Assembly: GCA_017163975.1 (NCBI GenBank)
Contig: JAFFSR010000032.1
Coordinates: 803,001 to 867,000 of the forward strand
Direction of reading: 5' to 3'
DNA: 64,000 bases
Origin: Anastatus disparis
Taxonomy: Eukaryota; Arthropoda; Insecta; Hymenoptera; Eupelmidae
Part shown: positions 43,076 through 54,447 of the stretch, one piece after another
How the letters are laid out: the number at the start of each line of letters is the position of its first letter
How positions within the stretch are numbered: position 1 is the first letter of the stretch
The notes under the pieces: model-generated
Seen by the model: only the letters and a program-made list of their open reading frames with translations
Told to the model about the DNA's origin: nothing
Databases searched by the model: none
Program-made: the position numbers and the translations under genes

Positions 43076-44179
43076 TAATATCATATTGATTACAATAAGT
43101 TAATTATAAATCAAATATTAACAATACATTATAGTAATTCATTATAATATTAATTATACACTGTCAACAATACATGCATGAAAATTCATGTAAAAGTGCT
43201 GAAAGCAAAATTTTATCGGAGCACATGAAACACAAATCACGTAAATACATAATTTTTTCACTGATCCTGCTCTAAATTTAATGCACGATTGCGTAAAATT
43301 TCAAGCAATTTTCGTTGGGCGAATTTAATGCACTAGCTTGAATATTATTGTAGAATAAATAAAATTTCATGTAGATCTGAATAGAATTTTCAGCAACTTG
43401 CGCCCTTCAGTTTTTCATGTACTCACATGAAATTTTGTGCAATGTGCTTAAATTTTTATGTAAAAATATATTAAATTTCAGGTGACTTTATCCAAGCTTA
43501 ATTTTATGCACTTGCTTAAATATTCGTGTCAAATGAATAAAATTTCATGCAGAACTACATAGAATTTCTAGTGATTCGCATATTCACTTTTTAGTGTACT
43601 AAAATTTTCTCAGAAAATATATTAGAGTTTTGTTAATTTGACAGTAATGGGATTATGATAATTTCTTGTTTCATTATTTTTTCTTAAGTATTTGTTGTTT
43701 TGATCCTTTTTTGTAAATCAGATGATTTTTGTTACATTTTTTCTATAGTATATTTATACATTGTAACTATGGAACACTGAATAGATTTTTATTTACATGA
43801 TACTTGAATATAACACATACTTATATATCAATACATATCCGCATACAATACATTCAAATTTACTTATAATGTCGCATTTATATGGTAATAAGACGGCCAC
43901 TGCGCATGTGTGCCCACACAAAACACCCGGCTTATATAGTAAGTTAGGTCTCTTCCCACCGCTTAGGGACAAAACCTGCATCAACGCGCGTTTTCCTATC
44001 GGCATAATCAAGAAGCTCAAACAAATTTTTGCAATCTAACTTTAAATTGCGTGCATTCACATTAAAAAATTTCAATTTGCATTAAATTTACTAAAAACGA
44101 AACTGAATGAAATTTTTTACAATTCAGTTTGAAATTTAATGCAATTTATATTAAAAATCTTTTTTGCTAAAAAAAAAAT

Positions 44180-45235
44180 TTGATGGAAATTTCATAATTT
44201 GTTTAAAATGTACTTCGCATAGAAATGTTGTGTTTACATTTAATGTACTAAAAATGAAACTGTTGGAAATTTTTTGCAATTGAAATTGAAGTTTATTGCA
44301 CTTTGTATTAAAAATCTAGATCTGCATTAAATTTTGAATGGTAAAAAAATTGCAAGAAATCTCTTGATGTTCTGCTTGAAATTTAATGTATCTCGTATTA
44401 AAAATATCATATTCACAAAAAAATTGGAAATTAATTGCAATTGCGCCCGTATTATAATGTACATTATATTAAAAATCTGTATCTGCATTAAATTTTGAAT
44501 GAAAACAAATTTGCTGAAAATTTTTTGAGGTTCTATTTAAGGCATTCCACATTAAAAATGTCATATTCACATTAAATTTACTAAAAACGAAGCTGCTGGA
44601 AATTTTCTTTAATCGTGCCCGAAATATAATGCACATTGAATTAAAAATCTTAATCCACATTAAATTTTGAATAAAAACCAATTTTCTAAAAATTTCTGAT
44701 ATTTTGTTTAAAATTTGACGTACTTTACATTGAAAAAGTTATATCTGCATTAAATTTACTGAAAATAAAATTACTGAAAATTTCCTGCAATCAAGCCCAA
44801 AATATAATGTACATTACATTAAAAATATTGATCTGCAATAAATTTTAAATGAAAAACCAATTCGCTAAAAATTTCCAGATGTTTTGTTTAAAATTTAACG
44901 TATTTCACATTGAAAATGTCATATTCACATTAAATTTACTAAAAACGAAAGTACTGGAAATTTTTTGCAATCAAGCCCGAAATATAATGTACATTACATT
45001 AAAAATATTGATCTGCATTAAATTTTAAATGAAAAACCAATTTGCTGAAAATTTCCAGATGTTTTGTTTAAAATTTAACGTATTTCACATTGAAAATGTC
45101 ATATTCACATTAAATTTACTAAAAACGAGACAACTGGAAATTTTTATTAATCAAACATGAAATTTAATGCAATTTGCATTAAAAAAATGTCCACCCGCAT
45201 TAAATTTGTAAAAACGTATTTCACTAGAATTTTTT
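44180..45235. repeat. 180-bp tandem repeat
   Basis: TTTGTTTAAAATTTAACGTA recurs at about 44885 and 45065, with variants near 44526 and 44705. Other markers per unit: CATATTCACATTAAATTTAC and AATATAATGTACATTACATT. About six units; the last two are nearly identical. Confidence 0.88.
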
Positions 45236-45345
45236 TCAATTGTGCTTGATTTTTCAAACAGTTAACATAAAAACTAACATAAAAATTGAAGCATTTATAA
45301 ATTATATTTCACGTACTGATACATTAGAAATTCAATATGTATACA

Positions 45346-45559
45346 TTAAGGCGACTACGGAGGTTAGGCTAAATTTTTATTTCGTAGTTTACAAATTAAA
45401 CTTTTATTTTGTAAAATTTTTTGGATTTATAAGTTTTCCACTATTCTATGGGTATCAAAGAATGGTGGAAAATTAAAAAATCTGAAAAATTTCATGTATT
45501 AAAAGTATGATTTGTAAACTAAGAAATGAAACCTAACCTAAGTTCCGAGGTCGCCTTAA
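45346..45559. mobile_element. TTAA MITE, same family as MITE B
   Basis: GGCGACTACGGAGGTTAGG and CCTAAGTTCCGAGGTCGCC between TTAA sites (45346, 45556), with the central CCACTATTCTATGGGTATC hairpin as at 37003-37215. Confidence 0.92.
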
Positions 45560-45739
45560 TGCGATATTTATGTACGTCTTTGGAAATCCATGTTTATTAT
45601 ACAGCAAAATTTGTAGAAAATAACATGAATATTAATGCAAAAATATATAAAATGAGCTTTCATTTCCAAGTACATTAAAATTCATGTATGAATGGCGCTG
45701 AAAAATACATTAAAATTCATGCTTTTTTTAACAGTGTAC

Positions 45740-46100
45740 ATTATAAAAATCAGCTGAAATTGAGCTGAAAGTTAGTTAAAATTTAGATTAATTTTAGTCA
45801 ATTTTAGGTTGATTTCGGTTTGATTTCAGCTGAATTTTAGCTAGATTTTAGATCTATTTTTATTATATTCTCTCTATACTATTGAAAATATATCGCCGCT
45901 GTCGTCGCTGTCGTCGTCAAAAATATGCACCTCATTTTTGGATCTCTATTGCAGCGTTAAATGTAGCTGAATTTAAGCTTGTAATCCGCTTGGAAATAAC
46001 TAAATTAAGCTAAATTTAAGCTTGGGGACAGCTAAAAATTAGCTAAATTTAGCTGAATTTACGCTTGTAGTGAACTTGGTAATAGTTAATTTTAAGTTTT
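45740..46100 (+). repeat. Dispersed repeat, copy 2
   Basis: AAAATATATCGCCGCTGTCG, CCTCATTTTTGG and many AGCTGAATTTA / AGCTAAATTTA units; direct repeat of 42865-43075. Confidence 0.7.
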
Positions 46101-46780
46101 GTATATAACGATATATCATAACATATAATTTCAAAATTAATGATATATGAAAAATAGGTAATAATATCTTTTTTACAATCAGCTTATTATCCTGTAATCA
46201 TCGTGGAGTTCGATCATATAAAATAATTCTTAATTTTAGGATTTTTTTTTAATATAGGGTTGAAAATATAATTTTAAAAGAGCTAAATTGAAATTTAATA
46301 ATCAAATGATTAAATTTAAATTTTGTAAAATCAAAATCAAACACTTAAATGTAGTCTTTATTAATTCAATTTTATTTTTATTTAATTTTGTAAAAAAACA
46401 CCGACATCACAGTTTTTAAATTTTTTATTCTTAATCCAAAAATATTTCAAATATCTCTTTATTACTACCTTCCATTTTTACTAATAGAAAGCCTAATATA
46501 AAGAAATTTCAAGAAATTTTTCAATAAAGATTAAAAATTTGTAAAGCTGCAATGTCGGTAACAATGTATAAATCATATACCTTATTAAATCCCCTTAAAT
46601 AATGTTTTCGATGTTTGTAAATTTTATGATATAATTTACATGTATTATTAATTTTGTCATAGAAACAATCAATATTGATATGTTTACCTAGAGACGAAAA
46701 AATTTAATAATGTTCACATTAAAACGTCAATGAAAAAAAATTTTAACTGGCTGTCAGATTAGTTAAAATCGATTTTTGTT
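46101..46780. other. Unassigned AT-rich sequence
   Basis: No supported feature. Confidence 0.45.
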
Positions 46781-47090
46781 TTTTATCTGATTGATATCTC
46801 TTTAGATTGATTATTTAGACAAATATAATGACTTGTCCGCCATATGAGCTTTGAATGTAAATTAGATATTAAGCTCGATTAACCTAACTTCAAAATACTA
46901 TACATTGAAAGTTTGTTCATAACTTTTTATGTGTAATTTTTTAATAAATTTCTTGAGTTGTCCGCACTCAGGATAAATCTTATAAATTTTCTTTCTGTAG
47001 TGAAAGAATATGATTTGACGCATCGTTTATTCATGGACTTTGAATAAAAATATTATTAGGAAAGGATAACTACGATATCCTTTTAATGAA
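46781..47090. mobile_element. Diverged copy of the 403-bp TTAA MITE
   Basis: AATATAATGACTTGTCCGCC, TTCTTGAGTTGTCCGCACTC and ATTATTAGGAAAGGATA match 50770-51110 and the inverse of 30920-31260; its ends are eroded and it lacks a block in the middle. Confidence 0.7.
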
Positions 47091-47400
47091 AAACATTTAA
47101 ACATCGATAAAAAAAACGAGAAAAAACAACGTTTGATTAATAGATCTATAGACTAATAGAACTATTTTTTTGTTCATTATGTTACAGTCAATGTAAGTAT
47201 TTTTTTCATTTAATAGTCTACGTGTACTAATAATAGTTATTTTTTTCTACAAATACATTTTTAGTAATTTGTGTAGATCATTAGATTTATTGAAAGATCA
47301 TTCAAGATTTACCTTAAGAAATAAGGGTTCGATTCCCAGTGAAAACACCAGAAATTTTTTTAAGGCTTTTTTCATCGGAAAAAGAATCTCTGAGTGCGAT
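47091..47400. other. Unassigned AT-rich sequence
   Basis: GGGTTCGATTCCC near 47327 resembles a pol III B box, but I see no A box or tRNA fold upstream. Confidence 0.35.
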
Positions 47401-47752
47401 CCCTGGTGAAAAAAATCAGGTGACAAGTCACCTGATTTATCAGGTGATTTATCATGCCAAAATATCATGTATCGATTTTGTTGGGTCTTACACGTTTTAA
47501 ACCATGCTTAGTCAATTTAGAACAATTTTTGAAAAATTTTGAAATTTTTGAACTTAGAAATTTTTTTGTAAAATTAGTCAAAATTTTTTCTAAGACTAAA
47601 TCATCTAAAAAATTTTCTAAGTTCAAAATTTTCCAAAATTTCCAAAAATTGTTCTAAATATGTAAAGACCAACAAAATCGTTACATGATGTTTTGGCATG
47701 ATAAATCACCTGATAAATCAGGTGATTTATCACCTGATTTTTTTTAATAGGG
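47401..47752. mobile_element. Foldback MITE, CCCTGGTGAAAAAAATC end
   Basis: CCCTGGTGAAAAAAATCAGG and CCTGATTTTTTTTAATAGGG ends; repeated TCACCTGATTTATCAGGTGA near both ends, and long inverted arms (AAAATTTTGAAATTTTTGAA etc.). AT lies on both sides. Confidence 0.88.
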
Positions 47753-48622
47753 ATGGGTCAATATTCCTGGCGTGGGTTTTCTCCTGGGGGAGTTTTCCCT
47801 ACGTTACAGGTCTAAAAAGCCTGGGTATCACCATGATTATTATTCATTTGAATTTTTTGTATGAATTTTTGAATTTTTAAAAATGAAACAAAAATGCTTA
47901 TTGAATATATGAATAATTCATATAAAAATTTATATTGGGAATTTGTTTGAAATAATGGTTGATACTTTGTAATAACTTTTTTTTATTACAAGTTATAAAT
48001 AGTGTGATTCAGGGTGAGTGAGCATTTTATTTATAACAGTACAGATAAATAATATAAATGTGAATAACAGGTAAATGATCATATTATTTTATAGACTTAG
48101 CGGATGATAGACACTGACTTGAATTTTATTTCTCGAGTCTTGTTGAAATTAAAGTACCTATTCCCTGGTAGAATTTGAAACATTTTAAATGGACTCGAAA
48201 CTAGGAAATAGGAATTAAAAATGGGCAAAAATGTTTATATTTTAAATATCTGAAAAGTATCAAAGAATTAACCAATTCTTATGTCAAAAAAATATTGTGA
48301 CGATTACTCTGTCGGGATGTGAAAAGATCGTGATTAACGTATATTTCTAACCTATAAAAAGTGATGATTTGTTTATTTGAGTCGAAAATTTGCACTTTGA
48401 CATATTAAAAATAAGTTTTATAAAGGTTTTTTTTATTTAAACAAATTTTAAAAAGTAATAATTAAGTATTACGTAGTATTAGAATTAAATAAAACGAGTG
48501 CTAAATAAGTTTATAAGTATCGTTAAAATATCTAAAGATGACATGCAAACATTGTTTCTAAAACTATTCCATTAAATATTCACTTAACAACTGCTTCAAA
48601 CATACGGAGATAGTTTTTTCTC
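47753..48622. other. Unassigned sequence
   Basis: CCCTGGTAGAATTT at 48170 resembles the end of the 88-bp MITE at 21888. Otherwise nothing I can support. Confidence 0.4.
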
Positions 48623-48918
48623 AACAAATGTGATACGCACCGCACTATGAAAAGTGATGCCTTTGCTTCATAAACACGGAAATTATACATAATGTATAGT
48701 ATTGCTTGTCTTCGTACGGTAAGCGCGTGATACACCGAAAAACTTTCTGCACAAACACAATTCGGTATCAACAAATATGATGCGCACTGCACTGTAAAAA
48801 GTGATGCCTTCGCTTCATAAATACGGAAACCATACATGTGTACTGCTTTCTTCGTACGGCAAGCATGTGATATACCGAAAGACTTTCTGCACGTCTAAAC
48901 ACAATTCGGTATTTATTG
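48623..48918. repeat. 147-bp tandem duplication
   Basis: CAACAAATGTGATACGCAC (48623) and CAACAAATATGATGCGCAC (48769) start two copies that share AGTGATGCCTT, CTTCGTACGG, GATACACCGAAA and ACACAATTCGGTAT. The flanking sequence to 49421 has no supported feature. Confidence 0.88.
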
Positions 48919-49421
48919 TGCTTGTTTCAAAAATATCGTATATGCATGTCTCTTTGCGTCTTTTTTGTTGTTACTTGTCTCCATCGTATATAGAGGTTAT
49001 AATAGAGTACAAGAGATTAATATTATTTCGCAGGTTATTTTAATATTGTCTCAAACTTATTTTATTTCTAGCCAAGTTTAATGGTGAATTAATACCTTTT
49101 AACTATCTAAGAATTTGCAATCCAGTAAATGCCGGTAAAGTGGGAAAAAAAGCGTTACATCGATAGCTAAGAACTGGGAATTAAAACAAGCTTGTTTCTA
49201 GCATATGCGCAGTTTAAATGACTAAAAAATAGCTTGGAAATCAATTGATCTATATTCTTAAGTTGAGTTTTAGAAAACGATTGATTCTAATTCTTGCTGT
49301 ATTTTTTTAGAGTAGCTTATTATATTCATATTGGTAAATAATATTCTCATTTTATTAAAATTGATTTTCATTTTAATTTGAATTCATCCAATAATGTGAC
49401 AGCAACAATTGAATCTAATCA

Positions 49422-49770
49422 CCCTATTAAAAAAAATCAGGTGATTTATCATGCCAAAACATCATGTAACGATTTTGTTGATCTTTACTCATTTTAAACC
49501 ATGCTTAGTCAATTTAGAACAGTTTTTGAAAATTTTGGAAAATTTTGAACTTAGAAAATTTTTTAGATAATTTGGTCTTAGAAAAAATTTTGACTAAATC
49601 ACAAAAAAATTTCTAAGTTCAAAAATTTCAAAAATTTTTCAAAAATTGTTCTAAATTGACTAAGCATGGTTTAAAACGTGTAAAAACCAACAAAATCAAT
49701 ACATGATATTTTGGCATGATAAATCACCTGATAAATCAGGTGACTTGTCACCTGATTTTTTTCACCAGGG
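49422..49770. mobile_element. Foldback MITE, inverted relative of 47401
   Basis: CCCTATTAAAAAAAATCAGG left and CCTGATTTTTTTCACCAGGG right: the two distinct ends of the 47401 copy, in the opposite order, so the orientation is reversed. Flanked by CA on both sides. Confidence 0.9.
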
Positions 49771-50018
49771 CATGTATAAAAACTTAGGAGCCATTTGAAC
49801 AAATAATTAAAATCAGCATGTCACAGACATTAGTATATGTTAATATTGAATTAATTCATTCTCATTGTCAGTGATATACGGTTAAACTCATGTCAGTTTT
49901 GGGTATATTGATATACCATATTTTGTGAGGTTGTACATCCATCCATAACAATCTTCAAAATTATTTTCACTTTGATTACTGTGAAATGTTTTAAATGAGA
50001 GAGCGTACACCGTACCTC

Positions 50019-50299
50019 TGAACTTAATAAAAACTAAACTTTATTAAATAAATTACAATAACGTCTATTTACACGCTTCAATAAAAAGAATTTGATATTA
50101 AGTGAATACAAAAAGAACAAAAAGAACTCTTGAGTTAATGTGCAGCGGGTGCAGTCCAACAAGAGAATGAATGTAGCGCGTCGCAACCAGTAGATGTGGG
50201 GAGAAAAACGAAGACAGAGAGAGTCGGTCTGAGCACGGTAATAGAAGGTGGCGCTCCCATAGTCGTCGTAGTAAATAATTGTTGTAGCTATCCTCGACA
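50019..50299 (-). mobile_element. Possible solo LTR
   Basis: On the minus strand it starts TGTCGAGGATAGCTAC and ends CTTAATAAAGTTTAG..AAGTTCA, with a GC-richer centre and an AATAAA near the end, as in small copia LTRs. There is no target duplication and no second copy to compare, so this is tentative. 49771-50018 and 50300-50707 contain nothing I can name. Confidence 0.3.
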
Positions 50300-50707
50300 A
50301 TTACAATAAATGTATACTAAAAACATAGAAATGTACTTTCTTAAACAATTATAAGATTTTTTTTGACTTATCATTGATACGATGATTTCATAAATAGATA
50401 TAAAGTCAATTTATTTATTTTAAACTTTTATCCCACTTTGCAGTAACACAGATTTGATAATTCTGAAATTGAGTGATTAATTCTATATAAAAAAAAGTGA
50501 ATTAACTAACTTTAATACAACTTGCGTAGTATCGTTTTGCAAATTATATTCAAATAATTTCAAGTTTTGTGACGGTTATTTTGTGCCCGTTACAAAAAAG
50601 AATTAGCTTTTAATTAAATAATACTTCAGCTAAGTCTATTGATTTTACTTTATGCGGAGTTGCTAAAAATCCTAATAATTTTAATATTTATTGTACGGCA
50701 AACTCCG

Positions 50708-51118
50708 TTAACGGGATGTCGGAGCTGCAGCAATCGAGTTTTGCTTTTTTTATTTTATCAATATCTTTTCAAATTCATAAACTAGACAAATATAATGACT
50801 TGTCCGCACTAAAGCTATGCTAAACCAATAATTTTTATTAAAATAAAAAATCATTTGGACTTGTTATTTTTTTATGAACTTGGAATGGAAAATAGATGTC
50901 AAGCTCGACAAACCTAACCTTAAAATACGATACATTGAAAGTTTTTATTATAACTTTTCATGTATAGTTTTCTGATGGATTTCTTGAGTTGTCCGCACTA
51001 GAGTTTTATCTTACCAATTTTTTCTTTGTAGCAAAAAAACTCCATTAAACGCATCGTTTATTAATAAGTTAGGAATGCAAATATTATTAGAAGGCAGATA
51101 GCTCCGTCATGCTCTTAA
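50708..51118. mobile_element. 403-bp TTAA MITE, second full copy
   Basis: CGGGATGTCGGAGCTGCAG after TTAA (50708) and AGCTCCGTCATGCTC before TTAA (51115). Reverse orientation of 30907-31317, the same 403-bp length. Confidence 0.9.
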
Positions 51119-51310
51119 TGCTAGCTAGTAGATTTGATTGATGTGCGACAAGGTATTGCTCTCTACTTGTCGCTGTGCGTCTCTCTCTCTCTCTCTCACT
51201 CTTACCTGATCGAGAGACGCATTGCCGCTAGCACAGTTTTCCTTATTTTATAGGGTTTAACTCTTTTAGTTAAACCTACCCAATATTTTATATAAAGAAT
51301 ATATATCTTA
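51119..51310. other. Inverted repeat with (CT)n tract
   Basis: A (CT)n run lies at about 51179-51198, flanked by GTGCGTCTCTC and GAGAGACGCA, which can pair. No gene. Confidence 0.5.
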
Positions 51311-51857
51311 TGTAATATAAAAAATAAGGACCGCGGAGGCGTCGGGGTAAGCAAGGGGTACAGGCTTTATACGTAATATATGCATGCAATATAGATAAAT
51401 AGAGACTTTACATTTAACGTGAGTTTATTAAAAATAATAAAGTAAAATACAAAATAAAGAATTGAAATTCAAGTGATAAACTAAGAATAATAATTAATAT
51501 TACAATACTTTATATATGATAAAGCTATTCTTTAGAAAGAGATAGATATAGGGAAGTACGCGACGCGAATTAAAATATTTTATATGCTCGAACGCACGCG
51601 TATTCTTTTAGCACTAGAAGCTTCTTTGAGGTAAGAACTTTCTCGTTGACCAAATCTTACAAATGACTTACAGTAACGCGTGGAAGCTTCCTAACACGTG
51701 TTGCGAGAATCAACCGATGTTGGCCAACGCAGAGACTATACGCTGCACCTGATCGCTGAGACTTGTAGAAGTCAGCCAAGACTAATTATGCACAACCAGA
51801 GGATGATGCCAGTGTTTCCTTACAGCAGCGATCTCCATTTTCCTTTTTATACAAAAC
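51311..51857 (-). mobile_element. Part of an older LTR (left of the young insertion)
   Basis: GC-richer, promoter-like sequence ends at the young element. Together with 62239-62545 it looks like one LTR on the minus strand that starts TGTCACGGTATTC (62545) and may end near 51311. No coding sequence adjoins, so it may be a solo LTR. Confidence 0.4.
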
Positions 51858-52420
51858 TGTAACGTCGAGAAATGAATTAAATTAATAACTCATTAATCAC
51901 CGCTACACACGCGTAAATTCTTTTACGCAGCGTCGCGCTTTAGTGGGTTGTTGTCGAGTTTGACCACGTGTTACTTACGCGGGACGAGAGTCTAATTTGG
52001 TCATTGAAATGCGGGGACTTATATCGAGTCCTTTCCGCGTCGCGATTTTAATTTTTTATTTAATTTGAGTATTAAATTTTTATACCCCTAGCCAAGCAAA
52101 GCAACATGTCTCTATCGCTCTGCTTGGGGTCTGATGAGGACGGTCCTCAAAGTCGGGGTCGCGTTATATTTAAAAAGAGAAATATATGAAATATATATAT
52201 ATATATATATTAATGAAAAATAGATACTTGTAAAATTATATATATTTAAAATTAAATCAAAAGAAAATATAATAAAATAGAAATTTGTTTGTTATTTGGA
52301 TGATCAAAAATAAGAATAAAAGGTTTTGTTTTTAATTTTGAATTTAATGAAAAGAAAACGATAAATTTTACTTACTTTCAAAAAAAAGGCAGAGAAAGAA
52401 ATGTATAGAGAGTTGCTGTG

Positions 52421-52560
52421 GACTTGTAGTGAATTGAGAATTGCTGTTGACTTGTAGTGAATTGAGAATTGCTGTTGACTTGTAGTGAATTGAGAGTTGC
52501 TGTTGACTTGTAGTGAATTGAGAATTGTTGTTGACTTGTAGTGAATTGAGAATTGCTGTT
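52421..52560 (-). repeat. 28-bp repeats in R, five copies
   Basis: GACTTGTAGTGAATTGAG starts at 52421, 52449, 52477, 52505 and 52533. The other LTR has two copies (60266, 60294). They lie just downstream of the TATA box, as do the dyad repeats of the env-bearing element. Confidence 0.92.
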
Positions 52561-52649
52561 GCTTCCTTGAAGTTCCTGAAGAGAGTAGAGAGCGTGTTTA
52601 TGAGACACGCTCAAAGGCGCACTGAAGATTTTGGGCCCTAGTTGGGGAT

Positions 52650-52656
52650 TATATAC
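52650..52656 (-). promoter_or_regulatory. TATA box of the 3' LTR
   Basis: The minus strand reads GGGTATATAATCC, a good TATA box; the transcript would start near 52620, upstream of the 28-bp repeats. Confidence 0.55.
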
Positions 52657-53563
52657 CCTGGAATTGGGGCGTTGACTAACCACCCCCGCTTGGGTAGTTT
52701 TCCAAAATTTTAAATTTTCCTATTGGTCAATTCTGTTTTCTGTCTGTCACTTGGCTGTCCTAGTGTCTATTTTCTTCTTTCTTTCTCTTTTCTCTACCTT
52801 TCTCTCTTTCTACTTTTCTTTCTCTCTCTTTTGAAAGTAAGCTACATAAATTGTCTTAAATCTAATTGTTATTAAAAATATAACGAATTACGCATATAAA
52901 AAAGATAAAACTAGAAACTAGAGTTTTAATTTATAATATTTTTTCAACTAATATCTATAATAAAATAAGCTAGTTTGAATAAATCTAATAATTAGTAAAT
53001 TAAATTATTTATTTGCAAAAGTGAAAACAAAGGAATAATATGAAATAGATATTAATTAAATAAACATTATAAATTAATATTAACTTAATATATATATATA
53101 TATATAAAGTAGAATTACGCATAAAAAAAAGACGCTAACGCAAGTTTAACAATAAAAAGGGTTTAATAAAAGAGGTAAAATTAATACTAATATTATTAAC
53201 TTTTCAATAATTAAAACTAAAGTTTTAATTTAATATAAGTGAAATAAATGTTAAAGAAATTAAAGAAAATAAAGAAAAATAGAGAGATGCTTCACACACA
53301 AAAAAAGACGCTTGGTAATAAAAAGGACGCTTAACATATAAAAAATTATAATTAATTAAAGATTTTGGTTTTGTTGTGTTTTTTTTTTGTTTTGTTTTTT
53401 TTTCCAACGCTTTTGAAAAACTAAACTTAATTTCTAAATTTTATTTAACAAATAAATTTAAAAGAATGGAAACTCAATATTCTAATTTCAAGCGTGGTGT
53501 AGGCTTGATGCATACGCAATTTTTTTATTATTAAACATTGTTTTTAAATACTATTTAAAACTG

Positions 53564-53604
<41 letters not shown>

Positions 53605-54437
53605 TTTTTTAAGAAAGAAAAAGAATAGAAGTTTATAAAAATTTTACATAAAAAAGAATTAGTTATTTTTCATATGAATAATTTCATATCTATATACATA
53701 TATCGGTTTTATTTAAAATATAACGAAAAGAAATCATATTTTTGAAACAAAGGGATACTCTTTCTAAAACTTTTTAGGTATGATCTTTAATGTTGTTTTT
53801 TTATAATAACAATTTGTTTTTATATTTATTTGTTTTTTAATGTCTATTAATTTTTAAATATTTTATTTATAGAAGAAAAGAAATTATTTATTATAATAAA
53901 ATTTGTGTGTTGATATATAAAAAAAAAGAATACATTATGAGTAAATTATTATTAACAAAACTTATTAATTTGCAAAAGAATATTATGAGTTTCTTAGGTA
54001 ATTATGAATATATTTTTCTTTGGCGCCTAACTTAATGAGTTTCTGTCTCGGTGTTCTAATTGATAACGGTAAAATTTTTCAGGCAGTTTCAATATACACG
54101 AAAATACGTGTGAATTTCTACATAATATTTTTCAGGTACCCAAGATTAGAGTATCCCTTAACGATTGTTTACACAGCTGAAGTATTGTACTTTATTTTAT
54201 TTAAAAGGTACAATAATTACTTGTCTCAAATGAAAATGAGTTCACACCGAAACATATACAGATCGGACAAAATAATAATGGAAAAATAATGATTTAAAAA
54301 TAATTAACAGAAAAATAAAGTGTTGGTCTTATAGGAAAACACATTGAAAGTATTTTAAAAAAAAGAAATTTTCGTGAAAAGATATTAATATGAATTTTTT
54401 TGTTTAAAAGAAGTCGGCAAAATTGCCCGACGTTACA

Positions 54438-54447
54438 CCCCCTGCCT
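54438..54447 (-). other. Polypurine tract
   Basis: AGGCAGGGGG on the minus strand immediately before the LTR start TGTAACGTCG. The next 80 bp are similar to 8016-8095 in the env-bearing element (CCTAG[CT]AACCG and following). Confidence 0.75.

Larger units (their letters stand above)
43159..45736. mobile_element. TIR element with 180-bp internal repeats
   Basis: CACTGTCAACAATACATG and CATG..TTTTTTTAACAGTG ends, extending imperfectly as AAAATTCATGTA / TACATTAAAATTCATG; TA on both sides. No transposase. Its interior is largely tandem repeat, plus the MITE at 45346. Confidence 0.8.
51858..54437 (-). mobile_element. 3' LTR of the young element
   Basis: 2580 bp. On the minus strand it follows the polypurine tract at 54438-54447. 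Contains a TATA box, five 28-bp repeats and AT microsatellites (53572-53601). Confidence 0.93.

Noticed and set aside
47320..47340. B-box-like GGGTTCGATTCCC
   Set aside because: No A box or tRNA fold at the right distance upstream.
48580..48837. 85-codon ORF on the minus strand
   Set aside because: Its internal repetition is due to the 147-bp tandem duplication.
52378..52683. 101-codon ORF rich in Ser/Gln/Thr, with a shorter form at 60223-60444
   Set aside because: It translates the 28-bp LTR repeats and changes length with repeat number.
54020..54289. 89-codon ORF present identically in both LTRs (also 61817-62086)
   Set aside because: Located in U3 with no recognised domain. Identity between copies is expected for LTRs, so it is not evidence of selection, though a small accessory protein cannot be excluded.
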